Translations under genes and position numbers: made by a program
Notes under the pieces: model-generated
Databases searched by the model: none
Told to the model about the DNA's origin: nothing
Seen by the model: the letters and a program-made list of their open reading frames with translations, nothing else
Source of the DNA: CAYNGH01 sp964396845
Lineage (GTDB): Bacteria; Vulcanimicrobiota; JAJTBE01; CAYNGH01
Reading direction: 5' to 3'
Assembly: GCA_964396845.1 (NCBI GenBank)
Contig: CAYNGH010000017.1
Location: 1-38,632, forward strand
Length of the DNA: 38,632 nucleotides
Shown here: positions 8,018 to 15,824 of the stretch, piece by piece
Layout: every line of letters starts with the position of its first letter
Position numbering within the stretch: the first letter of the stretch is position 1

Positions 8018-8427
8018 CTCCCCTGTGAAGAAAACCGAAAATGACCGGCATCGGATATTTGACAGGAGTTACTCAAAGTTGAGCTCAGATAGGTGAGTGT
8101 TTTTTGCAAACCCAAATATCATCGAAATAATATCAGACTACAAATCGAATGGAAACAACTGTCATCTTCTATGAATATTTTTTCGGATCATACATGAATA
8201 AGTAATGAAAAGTATTGCAAATGCTTATCATTACGTGAGTTAAAACTGTTTGGAGGGAGTCTGGGGGGAAACCCTTAGCCAAGAGCTTTAAAATAGAATA
8301 TGAATGAATCGGCCCGATGATGAACAATAACCGAGAAATCCAATCCCGACTCATATTCCCAGGTTTTAAACCGGGTCACAAAAAAGTTTCCCCGAAAAAA
8401 AATGGGTAGGCCCTGACTGGAGTGCAA
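8018..8427. other. 410-base intergenic region, no gene found
   Basis: AT-rich spacer between two plus-strand genes. I found no convincing coding frame and no tRNA-like fold. Small symmetries are present: CTCAA-AG-TTGAG near 8074, AAGTATT-GCA-AATGCTT near 8210 and GGTTT-T-AAACC near 8361. A TTGACA at 8059 has no matching -10 box at the right distance. The promoter of the deacetylase gene is presumably here but I cannot place it. Confidence 0.5.
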
Positions 8428-9198
8428 ATGACAATAAGAGTAATTTTTAATGCCGACGATTACAACCTGACTCCGGGAGTTACCAGGGGTATCCTGAAAG
8501 CTCACGGCGACGGGGTTGTCCGGTCTGCATCCTTTATGGTCAACCTCCCTCATGTCGAGGAGTCGGCAGAACTCCTGAAAACTCACCCTGACTTGAATAT
8601 CGGGCTTCATGTGAATCTGACCTTCGGCAGGCCTGTGACAGATCCCGTGGAGGTTGCCTCCCTGATTGATGATGATGGGGTTTTCTGGCGGAAACCCGGG
8701 ATGCTCATGGAGTTTGCCCGGATGGAGCATATCCGGTGCGAGATTACAGCTCAGCTGAAACTGGCCCAAAAAATCGGCTTGAAGCTGACCCATCTCGATT
8801 CTCATCACCATGTTCACCAGTTTGAGCCGGGGATTCATCAGATCCTGGTGGATATGGCCCGGGAAGAAGGTCTGGCGGTGCGCTCCGTGGATGAAGATAT
8901 GAAAAAGGTTTGCCAGAAGGCGGGGGTGCCTACCTGTGACAGTTTCTGTGGAGAATTTTACGCCGGGGGAGTGAGCCTGGAGTGCCTTGATGGGGTTTTC
9001 TCCCGCTTGAGTGAAGGCTTCCACGAGGTTATGTGTCATCCCGGGGAGCACGACTCTCTGCTGAGTTCTGCCAGCTCTTACAATGAAAGCCGGGCCCGGG
9101 AAGTTAATCTTCTCACCAGCGGGGATCTTGTCCAACTGATGAAGAAATATAATATCGTCCCTGCAGGGTGGGGTGATCTTTCAAGGATCAATACATGA
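8428..9198 (+). CDS. YdjC/ChbG-family carbohydrate deacetylase
   Basis: A 256-residue enzyme of the YdjC/ChbG/HpnK family, which removes N-acetyl groups from amino sugars such as chito-oligosaccharides or lipid-linked GlcNAc. The metal and catalytic motifs are all visible: FNADDYNLTPGV (D10, D11), GLHVNLT (H61), THLDSHHHVH (residues 122-131) and VMCHPGEHD near the C-terminus, followed by the usual Y..SRAREVNLLTS. There is no signal peptide, so it acts in the cytoplasm. I chose ATG 8428, five bases after GGAG, over GTG 8422. The next gene starts 29 bases after the stop and is likely co-transcribed. The substrate cannot be told from sequence. Confidence 0.9.
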   Translation: MTIRVIFNADDYNLTPGVTRGILKAHGDGVVRSASFMVNLPHVEESAELLKTHPDLNIGLHVNLTFGRPVTDPVEVASLIDDDGVFWRKPGMLMEFARMEHIRCEITAQLKLAQKIGLKLTHLDSHHHVHQFEPGIHQILVDMAREEGLAVRSVDEDMKKVCQKAGVPTCDSFCGEFYAGGVSLECLDGVFSRLSEGFHEVMCHPGEHDSLLSSASSYNESRAREVNLLTSGDLVQLMKKYNIVPAGWGDLSRINT

Positions 9199-9227
9199 GT
9201 TAATCTTATTAATCTGGAGTTCCATAA

Positions 9228-11492
9228 ATGTTGCAAATAAACAGAGTCCTGTTCATCCTTGTTCTTGTATCTGCTCTTATGTTTTTTTCCGCCGTCGGAT
9301 GGTGCCAGAATACAGCGCCCTCGGATTCCGTCAGTGATGAAAGGGTTGTTGAGTCAAAACCCGAGGCGGGATCCCAGAGATCTTCCTCCCGAGTGAAGGT
9401 CGGCGACAGCTTCATATACCGGCTAATGTGGAAGGATCAGTTTGTGGGATACAGCAAATTTTTTGTTGACAAGAAAATGTCCCTGGCGGGAGAAACTTTT
9501 TTTAACATCGATTCTCTGTGCCAGCTGAAAATCGGCCTGGGCCGGGTGGAAAATCTTACCTTTGCTTCCCAGATGACTGTGAAGGAAGGCGCTCTGGAGC
9601 CGAACTATTTTCAATGTATTCAGAAGATCGGCAACACCACCCTGGAGGTTCACTGCCTCCTCTCGGCCAACCTTATTGCCCAGAAGAACGTATCCCCCGT
9701 CAGCTCCGGGGATATCATCATCAGCCTGGAGTCGGGAGAAGAGCCGTATTTCTTTATGAAGAATCTGTGGGGCAGAACAAACACTCTGATGGAGCATTAC
9801 TGGATTCTGCTGAAATCAGGAAGACAGGGGAAGATCTTTGCCTATGACCCGGTGCTTCAGCATAAGGGTTACCTGGAGCTTGAAAAAATCGGCCCTGCTC
9901 AGATCCAGATTCAGGATAAGTCTTATAATGCGACTCATTTTATTCTGCATGATTTTTCCCGGTCCCGACGGATTGAACTTTGGGCCGACGGCAATCAACG
10001 CATCCTGAGAATGTCAGAGCCCGGCGGGCTTACTGCAGAGATTACCCAGATGTCCGGCAACAAGATCATTTCCCTGCTGGAGGAATCCCCCGGTGTTGAT
10101 TTGTGGCAGGATCGGGTCAGCCTCTCCAACATATTTATTCCCAATGCCTCGAAGATTGACTGGATGAAGATAAACATTGACTTTGTCGGAAGAGGACTGG
10201 AGCTGGAGCCCATTGATGTCCCGGGGTTTTCCCAGACTTTTGCCGGTGAGATGACTCCCGAAGGGGTCAGAGGACAAATTGAAGTCAGAACTGGTTCCCC
10301 GGAAATATCAGATCCCTTGGATTTTCCTGTTACTGCGGATTTTCCCGGAGATGTTCTGCCATACACCCGCCCTTCAATGGGCATCGAATCCGACAACCAG
10401 CATATAATGAACCGTGCTCTGGAGGCTTCCTGGAAGGCTGAGAACATGTGGGATGCCGCGGTGAAAGTGAACCGCTGGGTTAATGAGAACATATCCCGGG
10501 GGATTGCCCTCCCCTCGGCAAAAATGACCCTGGCCAACGAACAGGGAAACAGCGAAAGCCGTGCCCTTCTGGCCATCGCCATGTGCCGTGCCTTGGACTT
10601 TCCCGCAAGACGAGCCGGGGGATTGGTATTTTCCGGTGGAAGTTTTGTCCCCCATTACTGGATGGAGGTTTACACCGGCCAGGGAGGGTGGGTTCCCCTG
10701 GATCCTGACAACCGGCAGGTAGAAAACCTGGGAGCCACTCATATACGTCTTTTTGGAGAAGGGGAGGTATGGGATTTAAATGTGGAAGTAATGGATTTCA
10801 ACCCGAAGCCACCTGACAGGGTCACTTATATAAACCGGGAGCTTTCCTGGCCTGTGGGAGAGGAAAGGGTCTATGTCTTGAAAAGCGACGGCAAGAAAGT
10901 CGGCACGGAAACGGCTTGGATGAAGGATGTTTCTGTGCTGGACAACCAGGAATCATATAGAATTATCATGGAATCCACCCTGGATCTGGGAGTTGATATT
11001 GCCACATCCAAGGGAGAATACTGGATGAATCCCCAGGGGCTTCCCATCAGGTTTGAAAAGGAAGTACAGCTGGGGGGCAGGACTGAATCCCACAGTTTTA
11101 CAAACCAGGGCGAATACCTTGTGGAAGATGTAACAAGGGATCAGAAATCAGAAACCCTGCGGATTCCCTTTTCCCGGGGGGCTTATCTGGCTGACACTCA
11201 TTTCCTTTCTCAGTGGGTGATTATTGCCGGTCAGTTTGATGATCTGTCCATTGGCCGAAGTTATAATTTTACAGTGTTCATCCCGGAAACTTATTCCTTT
11301 GATACCATGACTGCCCAGGTTCGTCAGTTTGAATCGGTGGAGGCCGGGGAAAGAATCTACGAAGCCTTCAGGGTGGAAACCAACCGGGGGCTTGCCTTCT
11401 GGGTTGATCAGAAAACCCGGCGGGTGGTGAAGCTATCCTTTGTTAATCAGAAAGTGGATATGGAATTGCTCTCCACGGAGTTGAAGATTTAA
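9228..11492 (+). CDS. Secreted protein with inactive-looking transglutaminase-like domain
   Basis: A 754-residue exported protein with a signal peptide (about residues 1-26, ending near GWCQ). A first beta-rich region (about 45-280) and a last region (about 545-754) both look like DUF3108-type domains: VGDSFIYRLMWKDQFVGYSKF at the start and GEERVYVLKSDGKKVGTE near the end. Between them is a transglutaminase-like core (about 380-500). Its His (H476, PHYWMEVY) and Asp (D492, VPLDPDN) are present. At the place of the catalytic Cys, GNSESRALL has Ser (S442), and the usual following His is Arg. It is therefore probably non-catalytic, perhaps a binding or structural domain. CTGGAG precedes the ATG. 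The stop overlaps the convergent gene by four bases. Confidence 0.8.
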   Translation: MLQINRVLFILVLVSALMFFSAVGWCQNTAPSDSVSDERVVESKPEAGSQRSSSRVKVGDSFIYRLMWKDQFVGYSKFFVDKKMSLAGETFFNIDSLCQLKIGLGRVENLTFASQMTVKEGALEPNYFQCIQKIGNTTLEVHCLLSANLIAQKNVSPVSSGDIIISLESGEEPYFFMKNLWGRTNTLMEHYWILLKSGRQGKIFAYDPVLQHKGYLELEKIGPAQIQIQDKSYNATHFILHDFSRSRRIELWADGNQRILRMSEPGGLTAEITQMSGNKIISLLEESPGVDLWQDRVSLSNIFIPNASKIDWMKINIDFVGRGLELEPIDVPGFSQTFAGEMTPEGVRGQIEVRTGSPEISDPLDFPVTADFPGDVLPYTRPSMGIESDNQHIMNRALEASWKAENMWDAAVKVNRWVNENISRGIALPSAKMTLANEQGNSESRALLAIAMCRALDFPARRAGGLVFSGGSFVPHYWMEVYTGQGGWVPLDPDNRQVENLGATHIRLFGEGEVWDLNVEVMDFNPKPPDRVTYINRELSWPVGEERVYVLKSDGKKVGTETAWMKDVSVLDNQESYRIIMESTLDLGVDIATSKGEYWMNPQGLPIRFEKEVQLGGRTESHSFTNQGEYLVEDVTRDQKSETLRIPFSRGAYLADTHFLSQWVIIAGQFDDLSIGRSYNFTVFIPETYSFDTMTAQVRQFESVEAGERIYEAFRVETNRGLAFWVDQKTRRVVKLSFVNQKVDMELLSTELKI

Positions 11493-12058
11493 TGACACTT
11501 CAGGGGCTGTGCTGACTGGATCTGCGGGTATATTCCTGCTGATACCGCAATGTCATTCTGAAGATGTATTCTCACAGTCATATTTTCGCCGGCTGGATAT
11601 TCCATCACTTCTCCCTTGCCCTCTTGGATCAGCTTCTCAGGAGTGCCCATGGCTTTGATGATGTCGCTTTTTCCTGCTCCCAGCCCGATACCATTGCCCA
11701 GGCCGATTGTCGCCAGGGGATAACTGCTTTTCATCTGATGCCCGTCAAGCAGGATCTCTTCACTTAGAAGCTCCCGGTAGATCACCTGGATCCATTTAAT
11801 CCGTCGGCGGTTGTCGGGGCCTTCCACATAAAACATCAACACGCCGGAGTCACCGGGGTTGATGAAATAATGAATCCCTGATGTGTCATCAGGAAAAGGC
11901 ATCCCCAGCCGGGCCATAGTCCTGACATTACTGCCCGGCGCCATGCTCTGCAGGGATATTTTGGACTCTTTTTCCCTGGCCGGGGAGGAGTTGATGCAAA
12001 GGACGGTCAAAAGAACAACAATCCCGGGAATAGTTCTAAGAAATTTTATAAGGCTCAT
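11489..12058 (-). CDS. Small secreted protein of unknown function
   Basis: A 189-residue protein with a clear signal peptide (MSLIKFLRTIPGIVVLLTV, then cleavage around NSSPA). The mature part has one motif, GAGKSDIIKAMGTPEK at about residues 128-143. This resembles the repeated G...V...YG units of the protein at 7178, so the two may share a small envelope fold. I chose ATG 12058 because GGAG lies eight bases upstream; an ATG at 12064 is too close to it. It is divergent from the alkaline phosphatase gene and converges with the transglutaminase-fold gene. I do not recognise a named family. Confidence 0.65.
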   Translation of the reverse strand: MSLIKFLRTIPGIVVLLTVLCINSSPAREKESKISLQSMAPGSNVRTMARLGMPFPDDTSGIHYFINPGDSGVLMFYVEGPDNRRRIKWIQVIYRELLSEEILLDGHQMKSSYPLATIGLGNGIGLGAGKSDIIKAMGTPEKLIQEGKGEVMEYPAGENMTVRIHLQNDIAVSAGIYPQIQSAQPLKCH

Positions 12059-12114
12059 GGACATCTCTCCTGATTTGCTGATGGTATTATTCTTCCCGGG
12101 AATGAGAAAAGTCC

Positions 12115-12144
12115 TTGAACCGGCGGTAATTTAAATAATAATAT
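12115..12144 (+). promoter_or_regulatory. Candidate sigma70 promoter for the alkaline phosphatase gene
   Basis: TTGAAC at 12115-12120 and TAATAT at 12139-12144 are separated by 18 bases. Transcription would start near 12151, about 20 bases before the ATG and its ribosome binding site (CGGAGGAG). I did not see a clear Pho box upstream. Confidence 0.45.
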
Positions 12145-12172
12145 GATTTGAATTAAAATACCGGAGGAGATT

Positions 12173-13597
12173 ATGAAGAAGATTAATTGTCGGGGTATGC
12201 ACTGGGTTTTTATCGCTCTGCTGGCTGTTGCCATTTCCCTGCTGACGGCATGCCCGGTGGTATCTGGTGCTGGAACTGAAACCACTGAATCCGGGGAAAA
12301 CCCCAGGATAAAGAATGTGATATTTTTTATAGGTGATGGAATGGGACCTCAGCACAGGAGGATCGCGGGCATATTTCAGGGCAAGGGTGATCCGGCGCAT
12401 CGGCTGGCCCTGGAGAATCTGAAAACCTCGGGGATAGCTTACAATCACAGTCTTAATGCCCTGGTGACTGATTCTGCCGCATCGGGTACTGCCCTGGCCA
12501 CGGGATACAAGACCAACTCGGGGTACATCGCCATGGATCCCCAGGGAAACCAATTGAAAACCATCCTGGAGTTGTGCCGGGATAATGGGAAATCCACGGG
12601 GCTTATCACCACGGTGACCATAGCCCACGCTACTCCGGCAGCCTTCGCCGCCCATGTGAACAGCCGGAAGAAATACTCAGAAATAGCTCTTCAGTATCTG
12701 GATCAGGGGGTGGATCTGCTCATGGGGGGCGGATGGAATGATTTTCTGCCTCCAGCCCCGGCTGGTCAGTCGGTATCTTACCGCAGTCTTTATGGCAAGC
12801 GCAAGGATCACAGGAACCTTGTGGAGGATTTTCAGAACAAGGGTTACACTTTTGTTCACACTCGGGATGGCCTGATGAGCCTGGATACGGGAAAAGCAGA
12901 AAAACTCCTGGGACTCTTTGCTCCGGGAGCCATGGCCTATGAGATTGACCGGGATCCGAGCCTGGAACCCCACATTGCCGAGATGACCGCCAAGGCTATC
13001 GAAGTGCTTTCAAGGAATCCCCAAGGCTTTTTCCTGATGGTGGAAGGGGGAAAGATTGACTGGGCCGGTCACGGCCACGATGTGGCAGGAGTAGTTCATG
13101 ATACCATAGCCATGGATGATGCAGTGAAGGTGGCCTTGAAGTTTGCCGAGAAAAACCCTGATACCCTGATTGTTGTGGTGGAGGATCATGAAACAGGAGG
13201 TCTGGCCATCACTGCCAATACCAGCGTTGAGAGGATTGGCCGTCTGAAGGCTACAGCAGAACGCATGGCGGGGATGATCCGCAAGGACGGCTCCAACATC
13301 CGGGAAGTCTTCGAAACATATGCCGGCATAGCTGATCTTAAGGACTGGGAATATAAGAAAGTCAGGGACGAGGTTACCGGGGTTGCCAAGTATTTTGACA
13401 AATGGGGGTATGGTGGCTCTGTGGTGGCAGATATCATCAGTCAGAGGACAGGGGTTCATTTCTCCACCGGCGGTCATACCGGTGCTCCAGTGCTGGTGGC
13501 TGTCCAAGGGCCGGGATGTGAAATCTTTGACGGGTTTTACGACCAGACGGATATTCCAAGGAAAATAGCCGAACTCCTGGGCCTGGAGCTTCCTTAA
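12173..13597 (+). CDS. Alkaline phosphatase (PhoA family), exported
   Basis: A 474-residue phosphomonoesterase that releases phosphate from organic esters outside the cytoplasm. Family motifs in order: IGDGMG (D55, metal), VTDSAASGTALATG (D100 and nucleophile S101), TIAHATPAAFAAHV, VEGGKIDWAGHGHD, EDHETGG and GGHTGAP, which give the metal ligands. The N-terminal hydrophobic segment ends in LLTAC at residues 23-27, which fits a lipobox with Cys27 as the lipid-bearing residue, so it may be a lipoprotein rather than a free periplasmic enzyme. A strong ribosome binding site (GGAGGAG) precedes the ATG. No partner phosphate genes are adjacent. Confidence 0.93.
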   Translation: MKKINCRGMHWVFIALLAVAISLLTACPVVSGAGTETTESGENPRIKNVIFFIGDGMGPQHRRIAGIFQGKGDPAHRLALENLKTSGIAYNHSLNALVTDSAASGTALATGYKTNSGYIAMDPQGNQLKTILELCRDNGKSTGLITTVTIAHATPAAFAAHVNSRKKYSEIALQYLDQGVDLLMGGGWNDFLPPAPAGQSVSYRSLYGKRKDHRNLVEDFQNKGYTFVHTRDGLMSLDTGKAEKLLGLFAPGAMAYEIDRDPSLEPHIAEMTAKAIEVLSRNPQGFFLMVEGGKIDWAGHGHDVAGVVHDTIAMDDAVKVALKFAEKNPDTLIVVVEDHETGGLAITANTSVERIGRLKATAERMAGMIRKDGSNIREVFETYAGIADLKDWEYKKVRDEVTGVAKYFDKWGYGGSVVADIISQRTGVHFSTGGHTGAPVLVAVQGPGCEIFDGFYDQTDIPRKIAELLGLELP

Positions 13598-13617
13598 TTA
13601 TGGATGAATAAAAAAAT

Positions 13618-13711
13618 GAGGGAAGCTGACAGATAATATTACCTTTAGGCCGTTCAACGTCAGTTTCCCTCTCGACCGGAGTTTTGGTGAAGGGGAAAGA
13701 TCGCTCTTTCC
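13618..13711. other. Two inverted repeats between convergent genes
   Basis: First, GAGGGAA..CTGAC (13618-13630) pairs with GTCAG..TTCCCTC (13659-13671) across a 28-base loop with one mismatch. Second, GGAAAGA and TCTTTCC form a perfect 7-base stem with the loop TCGC (13694-13711). Neither has a T-run on either strand. They lie between the ends of the phosphatase gene and the gene at 13792, so they may stabilise transcript ends. No gene was found in 13598-13791. Confidence 0.4.
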
Positions 13712-13791
13712 ACGAATGAAATCTGGTTTTTGATACTTTCCAATAATTAATAATACTACAGAAGTTTGTCCTCAGGAATCATTCGAAGGGC

Positions 13792-15726
13792 TTATTTTTT
13801 TAGTTCAGTTGAACTAAGCCCTGCCGGGTTTTCTTCTTTGCCGGAGGGTTTCCACAGATAATTTGCCAGGCGGGCGCCATATTTCCCCCCCTGGTATGCG
13901 CCAAACATAGATGCCACTGCCTTCCCCAGAAAGCCAAAGGTCACAGCACCCGGTGGGCCGGCAATTATCATTCCCAAGGCAGCTCCCCCAAGACCGCCAA
14001 GGAAATAACCCCCGGCAGTGCCTGCAGCCCCTGCGGTGAAAGAGCCGGCGGCAATTTTGGTTACCTGCTTCTTTTCATCCCGGGTCAAACTCGCCCTGCC
14101 CAGCTGGCGGGTTGTGCCGTCGGGGGCCCTTGCAGTCACTTCCACCGGTTTGAGATTTATAAGATGATAACTGAGTTTTTCCTTGAAGTCCCGGGGTTTT
14201 GCTTCTTTATATTCTAACTGTTCACCAGCTTTCTGGGACATATCAGAAGTCTTTTCGACCCCGGAAGATTTCGTTTTTGCCATCTCCCGGTAGGCTGCCA
14301 GGGAAATCATTCCCAGGGGGCCTGCCATGGCTGATAAAAATGTGCCGGCAACCTTTTCTGCCTTTTCTATGGACATTTTTCCTTTTTTTACCCGGCGGGA
14401 CAGAAACCATCGGGCCCCAGTCAGGCCAAGGCCCAGAGGTGACAGGAACCTGGAGCTGTAGGCGATTCCCTGGGCAGCTTCCATCTTGCCCAGGAACCGT
14501 TTCTCCTGGTCCCCCTGAATGATTCCCTGCTTCAGCTTTTCTGTGCCGGTTCGCAGGGTTATCGGGCCGATGAGGGAGCCTGCCAGGTTCAGGGCCACTC
14601 GGAGTCCCGGAACCCTGCCGATGATTTCTGAGAGTTTTTTTCCGAATTTTCTTATTCCTGTGCGGTCAACAGCTTTGTCCACCAGGGTGGGCTGCTGGAT
14701 TTTTTCCATGGCTTCCAGCTTGACCGGGGTCTGACGGGCCAGCTCATCGTAATTATTGTTATAGAACTGGTATGTCTGAGCATAGTCTTCCCAGCGGTTG
14801 GTGGCGGAATAGGGCAGTTCGCCGGGGACATCGATGGAGGGGTCGAAAATATGGGGCTTGGTGCCGAAAGGCGGAGTGAGGCTCCTTCCCAGGAATGGCC
14901 CTGGTGCCTTGGAAAAATCACTGGTGTGACCCACCTCGTGAATCAGAACTTCCCGGTTGAAGCCGTTTATCGCTGCATACCCTTTATCCAGATCTATGGT
15001 TCGGGCAAAAAGAAGGTCCTTGGCCATGCCTGATGCCTGATAGTTTTTGGCCAGGTTCGGATCAATGGATACAAAGTCGGCACTGGTGACATCCTTCAGA
15101 GGAAGACTGTCCAGAGTTTCCATTATCATGGCCTTCTCTGCTGCAGTGGTGGTGCTGATCTGGGGATAAATCACCTTGGGGCCACCCCGGATTACCTTTC
15201 CTGTGTTGAGGAGTCCCTCGGAGAGATCCTCCCCGGTGGGGGATGTGACACTGCCGGCGGGGTTCTGGTTTTTTTCTGATCTGATAATCTTTTTGAAACC
15301 CTGACGAATTTTCCGGGCAGTCCATGCAACAGGAGATAGAACTGTGGATATGGTTTTAGCGGCGGCACGGCCAAGGCTCTTGTCCCAGCCGGTTTTAAAC
15401 AGCAGAATCCCTGCTCCTGCGCCTATCCCGCCGGCGATGGCCACGGGGATATTCCCGGCCATGGTGGAAAAACCCAGGGCAACCCCTGTCAGGGCACCGG
15501 TGAGGGCCATGCTCCCCATTCCGGCATGATCACATACAGAAAGAACTGTCCGGTCAAAGAAAACCCGCAGTCTTTCTTCCCGGGTTGTTTCTGCCATATC
15601 ATATGTGTCCCGGGAAGCCTCGGGGACAGATGTGGCGGTGGTGTTTTCCCTGTCTGGCAAGGTGTTTCCCGGCGAAATGGTATGCCGGAAAATATCCTGA
15701 CCACTGACCGGCGACAGGTTGTCCAT
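13792..15726 (-). CDS. Metallopeptidase-like protein with glycine-rich hydrophobic ends, effector-like
   Basis: A 644-residue protein with no signal peptide. The centre has a zinc-peptidase motif, LIHEVGHTSD (H263, E264, H267), and about 46 residues later NRWEDYAQTY (E313, Y315). This spacing and sequence fit a gluzincin, resembling the anthrax lethal factor-like group. Two glycine/alanine-rich hydrophobic stretches flank it: residues about 68-111, and about 560-625 with many GxxxG steps, as seen in membrane-inserting toxins and glycine zippers. I chose ATG 15726 because GGAG lies seven bases upstream; an open frame extends ten codons further. The promoter region shares a 20-base element with the gene at 34103. 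A secreted or injected toxin or effector is a reasonable guess, not established. Confidence 0.7.
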   Translation of the reverse strand: MDNLSPVSGQDIFRHTISPGNTLPDRENTTATSVPEASRDTYDMAETTREERLRVFFDRTVLSVCDHAGMGSMALTGALTGVALGFSTMAGNIPVAIAGGIGAGAGILLFKTGWDKSLGRAAAKTISTVLSPVAWTARKIRQGFKKIIRSEKNQNPAGSVTSPTGEDLSEGLLNTGKVIRGGPKVIYPQISTTTAAEKAMIMETLDSLPLKDVTSADFVSIDPNLAKNYQASGMAKDLLFARTIDLDKGYAAINGFNREVLIHEVGHTSDFSKAPGPFLGRSLTPPFGTKPHIFDPSIDVPGELPYSATNRWEDYAQTYQFYNNNYDELARQTPVKLEAMEKIQQPTLVDKAVDRTGIRKFGKKLSEIIGRVPGLRVALNLAGSLIGPITLRTGTEKLKQGIIQGDQEKRFLGKMEAAQGIAYSSRFLSPLGLGLTGARWFLSRRVKKGKMSIEKAEKVAGTFLSAMAGPLGMISLAAYREMAKTKSSGVEKTSDMSQKAGEQLEYKEAKPRDFKEKLSYHLINLKPVEVTARAPDGTTRQLGRASLTRDEKKQVTKIAAGSFTAGAAGTAGGYFLGGLGGAALGMIIAGPPGAVTFGFLGKAVASMFGAYQGGKYGARLANYLWKPSGKEENPAGLSSTELKK

Positions 15727-15760
15727 GATTGCACTCCAAAATATATTATTACTCAATTTT

Positions 15761-15818
15761 ATAGTATCATTTTAGCGGTATGCCATGCAACTGGGCATTG
15801 TTAACATTTTGTTAACAT
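15761..15818 (-). promoter_or_regulatory. Promoter with upstream double box TGTTAACA-AAA-TGTTAACA
   Basis: Reading the minus strand: two identical palindromic boxes TGTTAACA, 11 bases centre to centre (15799-15817, with one further shared A at 15818), then eight bases, then TTGCAT (15785-15790), 18 bases, and TACTAT (15761-15766) with an extended TG. Transcription would begin near 15754, about 28 bases before the ATG at 15726. The double box sits just upstream of the -35 region, the usual place for an activator site. It is 18/20 identical to the element at 34014-34033. Confidence 0.5.
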
Positions 15819-15824
15819 CCTGGC

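Noticed and set aside
8018..8427. Possible riboswitch or small RNA in the spacer
   Set aside because: Only short isolated palindromes were seen and none matched a riboswitch core I know.
8275..9135. Long minus-strand open frame (286 codons)
   Set aside because: It lies opposite the YdjC-family deacetylase, whose metal motifs are complete on the plus strand; the minus frame has no recognisable motif or start site.
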